Below are positions 38,067 to 50,285 of a stretch of DNA of 64,000 nucleotides, one piece after another; within the stretch, counting starts at the first letter, position 1, and each line of letters begins with the position of its first letter. Both the position numbers and the translations under genes were made by a program. The DNA is taken from contig JACSVZ010000007.1 of NCBI GenBank assembly GCA_014706295.1, forward strand, positions 64,395,441 through 64,459,440, in the 5' to 3' direction. The stretch is from Lycocorax pyrrhopterus obiensis. Its lineage: Eukaryota; Chordata; Aves; Passeriformes; Paradisaeidae. The notes below the pieces were generated by a model that saw only the letters and a program-made list of their open reading frames with translations, was not told the origin of the DNA and did no database searches.

Positions 38067-38084
38067 AAAAAAAAAACCTGGTGG

Positions 38085-38295
38085 TAAATCTTGATAATTT
38101 GATTTATTCACATTTCTCTGTCTCTTCTTCTTTGCCCATAATGTTTAATATGCTCAGCCTTTGAGCACTCATTGTTTGCACTTCCTGGGTGATCTCTGGG
38201 GTCAGAGGACAGGTGTCTGGGGTGTCTTTCACTATGCCAACAGGAGTAGAAATGTTCAGGAAACTCCTTTTCTTCCCCTTTGCCTTTAAGCCAGA
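38085..38295 (-). CDS. Candidate terminal exon with stop codon overlapping poly(A) signal
   Basis: On the minus strand a strong acceptor (attccatattttccag|T at 38,296) opens about 190 bases that are stop-free in two frames. One frame begins SGLKAKGKKRSF and ends GKEEETEKCE with TAA; the other begins WLKGKGEEKEF and ends RRRDREM with TGA. Both stops overlap the AATAAA hexamer at 38,108-38,103. A run of ten T lies 27-36 bases past the hexamer, where a downstream cleavage element is expected. Acceptor, open frame, stop, AATAAA and U-rich element in correct order make a real 3' exon plausible. The end shown is an estimated cleavage position. Product not recognised; it may be a lncRNA 3' end. Confidence 0.35.
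38103..38108 (-). terminator. AATAAA poly(A) signal
   Basis: Canonical hexamer on the minus strand, followed by a ten-base T run at 38,076-38,067. It ends the candidate terminal exon at 38.1-38.3 kb. AATAAA hexamers are common by chance; the weight comes from the ordered context. Confidence 0.35.
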
Positions 38296-39149
38296 CTGGA
38301 AAATATGGAATGGCTCAGCCAACCTCTCAGCAAAAGAGATTTTAAGATGTCAAACAGGAACATCTCTAATAAATACCATTGACCCTGCCTGAGCCTTCAA
38401 GCTCTTCCCTTCCCTCAGAGGGCCTTACCAGGGATACAGGACCAGCTCATCACCCTGCAGTGACAACCTGGGCAGTGTCTGGTCTCTGCATTGTTAATAA
38501 ACCACAGCCATCTCCCTGACCCTCAAGTGAGGTAATAAATACACAACGCCAATGGTGCATGAACACCAGATCGTGTCTGTTCTGTGTAGAAATCTTCCCC
38601 ACTCCACCTCCACAAAATCTTGTAGCTCAGCAGTGGCTGCAGAGATTTAATCAACAACACTCTGTAAAGAAGCTTTTTTAAAAAAAACATTCCCACACCT
38701 TCTGGCAATATCTGGTTTAAATTTTTACAAAACAATTCATTGATTTCAGAAGTACAAGTTCAAGTGCAGTGAAACTGTGAGTAAATTCTGATGAAATGTA
38801 GCAGTGAGTTTGTTTCTAAAAACAGGGTAAAAGTGAAAAAGATGAAATGTTTCCTGAGGGAGTTGAAAAAGCTCCAACTCTTGCTTGAAGACCAGGTTTT
38901 GGGACTGAGCTTTGTAGACAGAAAAAGTGCCTGCTGTGAGTGGATTAAGGCTCTGAGGCTAGAGGGGGGTGCAGGCTGCAGAGAAGTGTTCTCCCAGCTC
39001 AGGTGCTGTTCTCACTTCGGGACTTAACAATATAAATGGGGGAAATTGTGGTAATGCCCAGAGCACACTGTACCTTGTGAAAGTTTTCTGTAATCTCTGA
39101 GATCTAAAAGGCCCTTTTGGAGAGCGGACAGGACTGTTTGTATCACTCC

Positions 39150-39310
39150 TGAAAACTCTGTGTTTCAGTTTTTAGTGTGCAGAATTGCAATTATAATTGC
39201 ATTATTATTGTATTAAATTTCTCCTTTAGTGGACAAACAGCTGTGTAATTGCAGCAGTGAGTTAACACCTCTGTAATGGCTGGTTAAGCTCTTTAATTGA
39301 ACCCTCCATT
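39150..39310. promoter_or_regulatory. AT-rich CNE-like segment
   Basis: Contains gcaattataattgcattatt, tgtaattgcagcagtgagtt and ctttaattgaac. Several ATTA/TAAT cores in a non-repetitive setting between two candidate minus-strand exons. Enhancer-like by texture only. Confidence 0.2.
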
Positions 39311-39472
39311 TCCAACTGTTGGTCTCCTCTCTGGGAGCACAGCCCTGGGTGCCAAACACTTTGTATACCCTTAGGCTGGAAATTCATTTCTGCTCTAATT
39401 TACCAGGGGACACAGTGAAATTCTGGAGTGTGCCCAAAGCTGTGATAAGACTTTGTCATTTGATCACCTCAC

Positions 39473-39515
39473 CTGTACCTCCCAAATCGAAGTCCTCCAC
39501 AAGACTCAGCAAACT
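39473..39515 (-). CDS. Candidate internal exon, phase-compatible with the 38.3-kb exon
   Basis: On the minus strand the acceptor cctttgggacctgcag|A and the strong donor GTACAG|gtgagg enclose 43 bases reading SLLSLVEDFDLGGT in phase 0. The same frame stays open upstream through KAGHCLWDLQ to about 39,590, so the exon may be longer. Ending in phase 1, it joins the terminal exon at 38,295 in the frame that starts WLKGKGEEKEF without creating a stop. That is one-in-three luck at worst, so it is supportive, not proof. Family not recognised. Confidence 0.28.
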
Positions 39516-39599
39516 CTGCAGGTCCCAAAGGCAGTGACCAGCCTTCAAGCTCTCCAAAGGAGGTGTCAGATGCAACTTCCCAGCTCTGCCTCAGTGAGT

Positions 39600-42500
39600 G
39601 AGTTTGGTTTTATTGCCACGAAAGATAACAGCACCCCAGGTGTTGGGCTCACCAGTGCTTGTGGCTGATACGAGATGGTGTCTATGATTTTTCATGAGCA
39701 AGAGACGTTTTTGGCTTGGCTACCTGCTCCCCATGAGCTGGAGTCTGGCTTTTCTCTGGAGGCTGGCGGGATGGAAATCCCCAGACCAGCCCTCTAGGGC
39801 TGTCTTCTTGCCCTTTAAAACACATCACCCCCAAGTCAGATCCTCATTTCTCACCAAGTACCAGAGTGGAGCTGTTCCTTCTCTCACACTGCTCCTGCAG
39901 CCCTTGGGGATGATCATTGTCCCAGCTTGGCTCTGAGGGGCTGCTGCACCCTCACTGCTCTCACAGGGGTCTTCCCTGGACATGCATCCTCCTGTGCCAA
40001 CAGCCAAACATGCACACACAGAGGAGCAAGAACACAGAAGATAAAGCACTATCACAGCTAAAAGAATCACATTTTCAAATAAAATTACGTAAGAGCTATG
40101 CCATATGGCTTAGCAATGAAATTACTCACAGCAGCTGGTCTAAGAGGGGAAGTTTCAGTGACTCTGTCCACAAACAGTGGTAATACAGAGCTTCAGAAAT
40201 AATTTGTGTATCTGGCAGAAAAATTTGATTATCAGCCCTCTATCTTACTGAGCATGTCAGATGTACACTCAAGGAACTCCTCGTTCTCTGAACCTGGAGT
40301 GACTCACCAGGCTTTGATGGGTGGCAGCCTCTGAAGGAGTTGGCAGCTGCTAGTTCCAGCCGTAGTTGTAGCTACACAAGGTTCTGCTGGGCTTGCTGTG
40401 GTGCTCTCTCCCAAAAGCGGGAAGCCCCCATATCCTCAGGTCCTGCCTAAGGCACCAGGAAGAGTCACACAGTGATGTCTTTTTGCCTAGTGCCAGCGGC
40501 TCTCACAGGTGTGAGGGGCAGACAGGGACGTTGAAAGCAGAAGGAGGAAGGATCTGGTCCCTTGTGTCACTGTGTTGGCGCATCCACTGGCCCCATTCAG
40601 CACCTCTGACACCCAGGGAATGGTTTAATAAAGAAAGGATGGGAGGCCCCAGCCAATTCTTTGTCTCCTTCCAAAGCAGAATTGCTTTTTCTCTGCCTAG
40701 GAAAGCAGATGAGCCGGATTTTCCCAGGTAACTCCTGGCTACATCAGGTTTGTGTCAGAATAACACATCCAGCTGACATCGGAAACAGGAGCATCAGCAG
40801 TGTTGGAACAGGGAGTAACAGGTGCAGGTTATCACTAATTAATGGATATACTGGAGGGATGAGCCAGTGGGAGTGAACAGCCAGTCCATCCCTGCACGCT
40901 GTCCAAGTGACTGCCTGCAGCACACATGGGCTTCTGTCCCTCACGTTGTCTTTTTGGGGAATTGAGCCAGCTGGGAAAAGGTCAGTGCTAAGGCCACAAG
41001 TGTTTGGTAACTGTCTAGAAACAAAATGGATAAAAGAAAGCCTGTACAGCATGTTAAATAATTTTCCAGATAAAAGCAGGATGAACTATAGCTGGGAAGC
41101 TGAAGGGGATCAGGCATGAGATTTTTCCTCAAAGGAGGGGGATTCAATCATGTTATGTAATGCAAAAACTAGACAAGTGTGAGGAGCAAAGGGGCAGAGA
41201 AGGAGCAAGAACAAAGTGAAAGATCAGAGAGGGCACACAAAGGTGTGGGGAGGGGGAGCGCAGAGGAGGAATTTCTCTGTCTGTGTCACAGAGGAAAAGG
41301 CAAGATTTGCAGGAAAGGGACAGCAGGGCAGGGGTAGGGAAAGGCCCTGTCATTTTTCCTGTCCCTCCCCAGGGCCAGCCGCACGTGGGGCTCTGTGGAG
41401 GGCTGAGGCTGGTGAGGAGTGCCCAGCTTCAGCTGGAAGGGAAAAAGGGCTGGGGCTGGAGCATGGGGCAGAGGGGTCCCACGTGGCCCAGGGCCTGCTG
41501 CTCACAGTTGGGCATTGTCCCTGGGATGTCAGGGGCCAGGACAGGGAGAAGGCAACCACAGAGCCGGCAGGAAGGATGGGTTCCTGCTGCGGGGGAGGCT
41601 TTGTGCATCCCAGGGGGACAGGGTACAGCTCCTCGTGCTGAGGACAGCTTGCACAGAGGCAGTGGAAGTTTTGCCAAGGAAACATGTCCCTTCCCCAAGA
41701 GTCATGTGGCCCAGATTCTCTTTGTTCCTCTCAGTGCAAGACGCAACAAGGCAGTTTGCCGGGGGGAATATCTTTTCTTGCACAGGTGCTACCACCACCT
41801 AAAGCACACTCGGTTTGGTGACACTTCACTCCTCCAAACATATCAGAAGGTGATTGGGGAGGAAAAGCTGAGCTCATCTCCCACACCCTTGAAGGCCCCT
41901 GGGGCACCACCCCACTTTGTTGGGGGGGGATCATCTCACTCCTCCCACTGTTCTTCCAGTTTCCTCCCTTTGCTTTCCGATCATTGATAAAGAAATACTA
42001 TTTTGAAAGAAGTCTTTAACCTTTTCTAACGATTCACTCTTCTGTGACCAAGCCAAGCATGCTGGAGCCTTGCAGGCCAGAAGTGAAGCCAGCCCAGAGC
42101 CAATTTGGGAGTTCCCTGCCTGCGCTTCAGCTGTGTCCAAAGGCTCTGCTGGGTAGCAGGGACCCACTGAGCCCTCCCCACCCATGGACCTCCCCAGCTG
42201 TGGAAGGTGCAGCTGCTCTGCAGGAGTTGCCCACCCCTGCCCTTGGCCAGCCCTTGCTGTACTTCCCAGCCACAGGCTCTGCTTCCCTCCCCTTCCCAGC
42301 ATATGACCCAGAGTGTTGGTGATACTGGGGTTCTATGTACATGGGAAGAAACTTCCATTATCTTTGAAGCATGTTAAAAATAGCACTGGCAGGCAGTGGC
42401 TGATACCAGCTTTATACAAGGTGAATGGGAAAAGGAGATGTTGAAATTTCATGCAGCACTGAGAAGAAAATGTGGTTTTCATCCCTTGAAGTGAGTACTG

Positions 42501-42979
42501 GGAATGGCAATTCAGAAATAAATGGGTCTGCACAGGAACAATGGCTCCTGGTCTCTGGGGAAAATGTTCAGTGAATCCTTCCTATTTCCAACATGCAGGG
42601 CCTGACCAGCAATTGGCCTTGTGCCCATTCCGTGGGTGCTGGGATCGCCTGAGGTAGCTCACAACTGCTCTGTGCAGGGTGTTCAGCCAGGAAAAGCAAA
42701 CCTTTGGTCTTCCTCCATGAATAGCTTGCACAAAAGGCTTCTCAGGGAGCTGAACTGATCCGGCACTAGGCATGGTCTGAACAGTTATGATTATTTTAAA
42801 AAATCAATTGCCAGAATTAAGCCTAAACTGTTAATTCAGAGTTTCAGGCAAAAGAACCTCAGCACAAGTTCAAACCAACCAAAGGAATTATTGTTCATCT
42901 CCCAGTTCCGCTTGCGGTTTTTTCCTTTAAACCAATAAGATACTTCTCAAGCTTGGGAGCATTTTAGCATCAGTCTTAC
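39600..42979. other. Non-coding DNA
   Basis: GC-rich patches at 41.2-41.7 and 42.0-42.3 kb carry long open frames on both strands with Gly/Pro/Ser-rich content and no domains. A splice-bounded 27-base segment on the plus strand (40,701-40,727) is listed below. No transposon recognised. Confidence 0.5.
40701..40727 (+). other. Candidate 27-nt micro-exon
   Basis: A very strong acceptor (gctttttctctgcctag|G) and a fair donor (TCCCAG|gtaact) enclose 27 bases reading KADEPDFP in one phase. It is isolated, so likely chance. Confidence 0.13.
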
Positions 42980-43115
42980 TGACAAGAGCCTTCCTTCAGC
43001 TCTATTTTAGTCATCAAAGAAACTGTGAGCCTGAGGTAGCCGGATAAAAGCCCTTCGAAATGAGAACCTTCCTTGATGGTCTCATTCCTGATCAGAAATG
43101 CTACTCCATGGAAGC
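42980..43115 (-). CDS. Candidate internal exon, 136 nt
   Basis: Minus-strand segment ending at donor TGTCA|gtaaga, open throughout in one frame: FHGVAFLIRNETIKEGSH, then FEGLLSGYLRL, then TVSLMTKIELKEGSC. The peptide has balanced composition unlike the low-complexity frames elsewhere. Its acceptor (ggagaggtctgcag|G) has a poor pyrimidine tract, the main weakness. It joins in frame to the exon at 43,223-43,256 across a 107-base GT-AG intron, completing a GGC codon. It does not continue in frame into the exons at 39.5 or 38.3 kb as drawn, so another exon would be required. Product not recognised. Confidence 0.25.
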
Positions 43116-43222
43116 CTGCAGACCTCTCCACTCGTAAGAGTGTAATGACACTTAATGTCATTGCTCACTGCAATTTTGTTTCCCAGTGGAGGAGAGTCCC
43201 TGGGGGGATCAGTCACACTCAC

Positions 43223-43256
43223 CGCAAACCAGCAGGAATGTCTCACCCTGGGTTTG
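43223..43256 (-). CDS. Candidate internal exon, 34 nt
   Basis: On the minus strand acceptor agcctttctctaag|C and the strong donor TTTGCG|gtgagt enclose 34 bases reading QTQGETFLLVC plus one base. The leftover G completes the first codon of the 42,980-43,115 candidate in its only long open frame. Short length and lack of homology keep confidence low. Confidence 0.22.
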
Positions 43257-44924
43257 CTTAGAGAAAGGCTTCTGACAACGAATCACAGGCTGCTGCACTG
43301 AACGGTCTCCACAGAAAACAAGGCTTGTTTAAGGAGTGTGGAATAAGAACTGCATCCCTGGGCAGGATCAGCGGTATTTCCAGGTCAGTGAGAATCAGTC
43401 CTATTAATAGCAGTTCCTGATTGCTGCCCACAGAATTTATTTGCTCTGCTTTGTCCTGCCTGAGGCAAACTGAGAGGTAAATCAGGAGAGCCATCAGAGA
43501 GCTTCCTCACGGGGAGCATCCTCCTTCCACATGGCCGGACACAGTCCCCACTGTGCAGACTGGGTCAGTGTCCTGGCCAGCTCCGGAGACCCTGGGCACA
43601 GAGGGCAGGTGGATTCAGCAAGGAGAGGAAGCAAAGAGGCCCTTGGCTTTTTCTGTTCAGGTCTCCCTGATTATTAATCAGGATTTGCTGATTAAGAGAT
43701 GCAAGGTTTTATAATCACTGCAAGGCATTGACACCCTCCTGGTCTGAGTCCGGGCCAGTTCTCAGTGTCAGGGGATGGTAGGAAAGAGGTGGTGCAAGAG
43801 TCCTGACCCTCGGGAAGCTCCGTTCCCCCGACTCAGGCACCAGTTGCTGACAGCAGAGGGGAAGGTGAGAGCCCAGCAGCCAAGCACCACGGGGAGCTCC
43901 CGGGGACAGCAGGTCCTAGAGAGTCACAGCCACCCACCAGCAGCAGGATGGGTCCAAGTGCTGTTCCAGCTCCTCCACCATGAATTGACTTCATCCCCCC
44001 ATACACACCCACCCCACTGCCCTGCATGCAGCAGGCATCTGTCAGGGCATCAGGGCTGAGCACAGCCCCATTTCACTGCAATTGCAGACTTTAGTGAGTC
44101 TTAGATTTAGGAATGTGTTCCTGAGGACACTAATTCCTGGTATATCTGGTGTCTGCATCTTTAGAGAAATAGTTCCCAGACACAGCCCATCAATTCCCTT
44201 TCAGGCCTGCTTCCATACACTCCAAATACAACAAGTCTTGGATGCACCAGTCTAAGTTTAAGCTGCTCTAAGTGCTCAGCTGTGAGTACACAAACTTGTT
44301 CAACATCTGTATGCTTTATTTCTCGGGTTATTTGCAAACATCTGAAAGCTGCTACATTAGTCCTTCTCAGGCACCGGCTCTTCGAGAGTAGACAGCCTCA
44401 GAGCTGATCATCTTGGATCACTGACCCTCTGAGAGGCTGTTTCAAGCTCTGCTCTGAGAGGGGAGGATGCTCAGCTGATGTAAGGAATAGCTGCTATGGG
44501 ATGCTGGGGAGCCCTTGGTCCTTCCCTTGTCCTCTCCAGTGTGCCTGCAGGTATCATCAGGTATCATGGTAAACTCCAGCCCTTCAAAACACCATTTCCT
44601 GTGCATTACCAAGAGCCAGTGCACCGCCAAAACCTGCACAGAACAAAGGTCACCAAGTGCTGACTTCAAGTGAGGCAGATGCCCCACTCCCAAGTACAGG
44701 AAAGTATTTTTTTCTTTTTTTACTTCTAAGTTTTCAAAAGATGTTGCTAATGTGGAGCAGAACCAAACCAGGTGTAATTAGCTGTAGAGCAAATGAGGCC
44801 ATCCAATTCACAAGAGTTTTGATTTCCACTTTCCAGGAACGCAGCACTTCATCTCTCACGCGAAGGGCTCAAACTCTGTATTGCAGGATCCAGCTGGGAT
44901 TTAGTGACTGATTTCCATGAGCTG

Positions 44925-45055
44925 ATTGTCAACAGTGGTGGAATTAATGACAGTGCTATGAACAATCTGCATCTGCACATTATCTTGTGATGTGTTAGGC
45001 ATGCACATATCACACTTGTGATGAAATTAATTACAGAAAGACACAGGATCCTCCT
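44925..45055. promoter_or_regulatory. CNE-like segment
   Basis: Non-repetitive sequence with ggaattaatgacag, ggcatgcacatatcacac and gatgaaattaattacag. Texture of a conserved regulatory element; no further evidence available from one sequence. Confidence 0.18.
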
Positions 45056-46404
45056 TTCAAATACACATCAGGCAGCCCTGCCAGCTATTTAATGTGTCAC
45101 AGTCTCAGAAAACCCATTCCTTTCAAGAATTTGCAGCTTGTTTCAACTTGTTAAACACAACCTTTCATTTAACAGTTTGTACAGTTAAAGGGATTGACTT
45201 TAAAGCTATAAAACTCTTTCTGCTCCACTGATAGCAATATTTCCTTTGCTTTCACATCCTTTTGAACAGTTTATTGTAAAGCCTTCCCCCACTGCAGTGC
45301 TTATTGCTTCGCAATTTCTTGCAGTTCCCTTATTACTTGAGTTATTTTCCCTTTGTATCCCTTGCCATCGCAAGTATCCAGAACAAACTGGATACATAAC
45401 AGAGCCTGTGGTCAGACATGTTTCCTACGAGAGCTGTAAGATGGAAAGAAAGGGTGGCGTACACAAACCCTCACCCGACATCTGCTCATGTTACTTGAAA
45501 GTTAAATAGTTATCTAGTTAAAAGCATATAGTCAACCTTAATATAGAATTTAGGCACAGAATTGTGTGTAGTTGTTTAACATTATTTGGTAGGATTTACA
45601 GGGTATCAAAATTATACTGCCTCAGCTGAAATCTGCACCACAGCAGGAACCTGCCATCCACTTTAAACAAGCCATCACCTGGATCTCCCCCTCCTTGCAG
45701 GTGCCCAAAGCGCTGCAGGCAAGGGGACAGTCCCTGCCACTGCCATGAGACGTGTCCCCAGCTGGCACAGCCGCACCAGGGAAAGGTCCCTGGGGTTCCC
45801 GGAGCTGTGGCATTTCCCCCTGGGAGCCAGTGAGGAGGTGCAGCCGTCAGGAACAGCCATAAAGACGTAGGGAGAATAGCAGGGGGAGCTCAGTGCTGGT
45901 GTGAAAAGCTAGATGAAAATCATTCATAGGGCAAAACCAGAGCAAATGAACAACGGTTTCAGTTAAGAAAGGCAGAAAACAGCTTCCATGCCAAGTTGAG
46001 TTGGGTGTGGTTTGGATCCAGCACTTACTGTAGGTAGAAGTGAGAATAAAATAATGAATGCATCAAAGCCACAGTGGTCCAGAGAGAATTCCTTTCTGTT
46101 TTATCATTTTCTGGTGGATGTCTGATTGGCATCGCGAGCAAAGCCAAGTGAACCAGCTGGCCACAGGCAGGGCAGCGCCTGTGCCAGCACACATCTGGCA
46201 TGACCCTGGTGAGGGGCAGCTCAGGGGCCCTGTGCCCCTGTCAGCAGCACCAGCCACAGCGCACGTCCTGCACAGCGCACGCTGTACAGCAGCTCTAGTT
46301 CTGGACAGCACTGCTTGATTTGGCACAGGATATCTTTCCGAATGGCTCCCTTTATGGGGTCTTTTCAGCCTCAAATTGTGCTGAACAACAACGAGCAAAT
46401 TCAC

Positions 46405-46455
46405 CTTGTATGTAGACTTTGCTCAGTGTCACAGCTGTACCCACTGTCAGCACAC
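46405..46455 (-). other. Candidate 51-nt exon-like segment
   Basis: On the minus strand acceptor actatctaccttacag|G and donor TACAAG|gtgaat enclose 51 bases, a multiple of three. Two phases are open, VLTVGTAVTLSKVYIQ and CADSGYSCDTEQSLHT. It does not join in frame to the 43.2-kb candidates in either phase. Isolated; chance cannot be excluded. Confidence 0.18.
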
Positions 46456-48877
46456 CTGTAAGGTAGATAGTTCTGTCCCTTACACCAGCCCATCCCCTGT
46501 TTTCAGGTGTGTGTATTTCATGCTTCCATAACTCCACACAACACTCTGCCCGGGAGATAAACCACGCGCTGTCAGGCAGGAATGCGTGTCGGTGCTGTGC
46601 GTGAGTGAGCATCCCCACATCCCAAAGCTGATACCAAAGAATTAAACAGAGTGTTGGTTGGCTTCTCCTCACAGAGCTGTGGTTCTTGAGTGAGTCACTG
46701 GATAAAGGAGCTCATGTGTCCGTGCAGTCTGTCTGCGTGGGACATGGAGACAGGAGGGACAGAGGAAAGGGTCCTGGGGGCCTGAGGCTGTGACAAAGGT
46801 CTGCCCCTGTTTTGTCTCCACATAACATCTGAGCTACAAAAAGTAATAGATTCTGATTAATGGATTGTTGTGCCATTTTGGTTTTGTGATGACGTGTGCT
46901 GTGCACATCACCAAAATTTTCTTTAAACCTTTATGAGGAGTGTTTGCTTGTAAATAAATCAACATTGGAAGCCCCAAGCTCTTGGAGGTTTGGTGGCATT
47001 GGCGTTGCTCTCATTTTCCATGTAAGGATTACAGCAATCCAATTGCTCTGCAACTGCTCCACGGTTGCAATTCCACCAATTGCTCCACATTTATACAGCA
47101 CAGAAGTAGCACAGAATTTTGGCGATCGTTAACATCTCCAACATCAGCATTTGTACCCATCTTCTGCGTTATGTTAAATGGGAGAAACAGGCAAAGATAA
47201 ATCACAGCAGATGCACCAGCGGGGTTTGGGATGAAGGTGAAACAATCCTGATCATTCTCCATGTGGCTGCACAAGCGGGGCCAGCTGGGAGCTGATGGAG
47301 TGAGGACCCCAGGACCAAGGGACAGCTGAATCTGCTGTACTAAAGAAGCACAGCCCAGAAAGGGAGCAGCAAGGCCAAGCCGGAGGAAAGCTCCAAGTCT
47401 CAGCCCACTGAGCCACTAAACCCTTCCAGGGTCAGCAGCAGCACCTGACAAGCTGGTGACTTGAACACGGCCCATCTGTCAGTCACAGCCATGTGAGCTG
47501 CTCCTTTGAGCAGTCAGGCTGCTGCAGGTCATCAGCAACAGTTTTAGCAATTCAGCTTCTACCAAAATATTAAACACTGTCAGGTCTTGGAAAGAAAATG
47601 AGATCATCACCCCTTCCCAGCTAGAGAGTCAAGTTGGAAGTCCACCATGAGCTAAAAGCTTAATTCTCTTAATTGGCTAAATCATTAAATCCTTGAGTGT
47701 TAAATGCCCCAAGACAGAAAAGCAAAGCTGCTATTAATAATTCCAATGTCTAAAGAGCATGTTATTTTCAAACAGCTTGTTCGACAGCTTAGGGCCTACC
47801 CACAGCTACTGCCATCAGTCACTTGCACCAGGAGGAACAGGTGTCTGAGTAAGGCACAACAGGACATTCAAGGGAGTTCAGATTATTCAGACTGAAATGA
47901 AGTTAACAGAAATTATTAACTAGCTTGGCTAAAAGCCATTGGAGAACATGGGAATATGACTGAGAGGGCAGATCATAAGGCCTTGATGCAAGTGGATAAA
48001 GCCAGGGAACGAGCTGGTAAGAAAGGCTGTGGAAAGCTGCTTACCGCTGATGGAATTCTAATCAGGTGTGCAAAATGGTGAGGAAGGATTTTCTTTCATT
48101 ACAGCTCTGATAATTGTTTAGGGAGAAGAGATGTATTTTCTACTTTCCTTGCCAGACCACAATTTGTGCCCATTATTCATAAGGCTGTTGGAAAAGATTA
48201 ACTGCTGCTTGTACCAATGACCAAACATCGCTCCTTTTTCTTCACACTGCTTTGCACATTTTAAGGGGAGAGTGGGGGGGTTGCAGCCCAGCACCTGCTG
48301 GCACCTGGGACATGAGCTGGTTGCCCCCTGGCCCTGGTGGAGCACGAGCCAGGCCCTGCCCAGCCCGAGCTTGGAGTCCTCCTTTGCTCCTTGTATCTCC
48401 CTAGTCCTCTTTTTTTCTGTCACACAGCCTAGCACTGCCTCACAAAAATAGGTCATGTAGATAGCTCCAGCATAGGGTTACAGAGCTCAGAGACAAATAT
48501 GGATAAAACAAATCCCAGAAAAGTACTGACACACCAAATATAATGTCACAACCCAGAGGGACCATGATGAGAACCAGGCATGGCATCTGAGGAAGGAGAG
48601 AGTTACCATAAGTGAACATTTATGAACAGAAATAACATTATTATTGTTATTTAACTACTTCTCTACCCTGAGCCCTCCATCAGGTCTTCCCTGACCCTCC
48701 TGGTCCCAAGAGCCACAGAACTGAGCCCCCCAGATGCCATAGCCTCCTCACTTGCACTATACCTACCCTGAACAAGGACAGAGCATGGAGCATCTGCCAC
48801 CACTCCAGCTTGGAAAAATCAATCCATTTCTGCTCTACAGTGGCTGTGAGTTTCCTCTGCCACCAGGCACATTCATT

Positions 48878-48925
48878 AAACAAAAACAAACAAACAAAGA
48901 AAACCAAAACAAACACCAACAGAAC
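48878..48925. repeat. (AAAC)n-type simple repeat
   Basis: Imperfect acaaacaaacaaa tract with interruptions (gaaaacc). No transposon is recognised next to it. Confidence 0.7.
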
Positions 48926-50164
48926 AATTTAAGAAAAATGGATTCTTTACTGTTACAAAAAAATCCAAAAATATTTTTGAATTAGGTTTTGGTTAGGTTT
49001 TACGTAATTCCTTTGAACATCTTGGGAGATACTTATTTTGCATTTTTTTTCTATCTTCTTCAGGTTTTTCACTGCATAGATGGTACCATCAGCTAAGAAA
49101 CATACAGAGGTGATAACTGAGAAAGCTGCTGAAGCAGAAGTTTACCAAAGCTTCATAGGAAATTTCAAGTACTAACTCAGCTAAAATTAGTAGAATAAAA
49201 TAGCATTCAGAAATTTCAGTTTTATTTACTGCCGTCTTTCTGCCCTTCAAGCCAAAATTCTTCCCTGCACTTGGCCTCAGCCCTCCAGCCCCTGCCACTA
49301 ACTGTGGGAGCACTGGGGGACCCTGGCTGGGAGAGTGAAATCATTTGAACGAATGGCACAGAAGTTGTTAAATTAAACAATTTGCAAAAGCCACTACTGC
49401 AGCTTCCTTAGACAGACAGGGCTGGTGTAATTTATTCAGCCTTGCATAAAGACTGGGTGAATGAAATATACGTATTTGAAGCTCCAATGTTTACAAGAAA
49501 TGTTCTACAATCACACACCTGGCCCCGCAGCCCCAGGGCTGACCGTGTCCAACACACATGGTTCCCCCAAACCCCACAGCCCCATTACAAAGCACAGACG
49601 AGTTTTCCAGGATGCTTTTTCCCTGTACTTTTGAATTGTTTCTTTACATTTACTTTTTTTTTTTTCAAATCAGGCAGGAAAAGCTGCATTCCTTTTTAGT
49701 TTTACTTAAATTCCTTTTTATCAAGTGGTTTTTATTACATTCCCTACTCTCTACAGAGTAACAAAAAAACAACAACAAAAATCAAAAGCTTTGATTAAAA
49801 AGCAGCTCCTCATCATAGCTATTATTGCCATCATCATTGTATCATGATGAGAATTACGATTATCACTGGATTGGCCAAGGTGAAAAAGTTCCTGGATGCC
49901 ACAGGATGTCACAGGCAGATGTTGCAGCTGCTGAAGGACATACATTGACACATCTGAGGGAGAAAGCACCAGCTTGGGAAGAAATTTCCTCTCACCAGTG
50001 CTGCAGAAAGGAAAGGGAAAGCACCATATGATCAAGACAAAGAGTGGAAACAGAGAATCAAGAAGAATGAGCAATCAGTAAATAAAGATCAGTCCTGCAA
50101 CAGCCCTGCATCAAAGACATTTTTCTCTCCCAAAGTACAGGAGAAAACTGCACTGTTTGATGCT

Positions 50165-50285
50165 CTTGCAAGGCAGGAGCAGCCCGGTGAGCCCAGGGCG
50201 AGCCGCGCCCCAGCGGCTCTGCTCAGCCCGTGGGCTCTCGGCACTGCGCGGGGCGGGGGGAGGAAGGAAAGGGAGCTGCAGGCAG
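50165..50285. promoter_or_regulatory. Isolated CpG-rich patch, possible orphan or alternative promoter
   Basis: About eleven CpG dinucleotides lie in roughly 110 bases (ccgcgcc, tgcgcggggcggggg), with a GC box, inside a CpG-poor AT-leaning region. It is too short to be a classical CpG island. It may mark an alternative or lncRNA promoter, an enhancer, or a CpG-rich exon remnant. A moderate donor (GCCCG|gtgagc) lies within it on the plus strand near 50,188. Confidence 0.4.

Larger units (their letters stand above)
43257..50164. other. Intron-like or intergenic DNA
   Basis: No recognisable gene. A minus-strand 51-base splice-bounded segment at 46.4 kb is listed separately. The interval includes an (AAAC)n-type simple repeat at 48,878-48,925, CNE-like AT-rich sequence at 44.93-45.05 kb, and a segment at 49.78-50.03 kb open on both strands. 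Confidence 0.5.
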
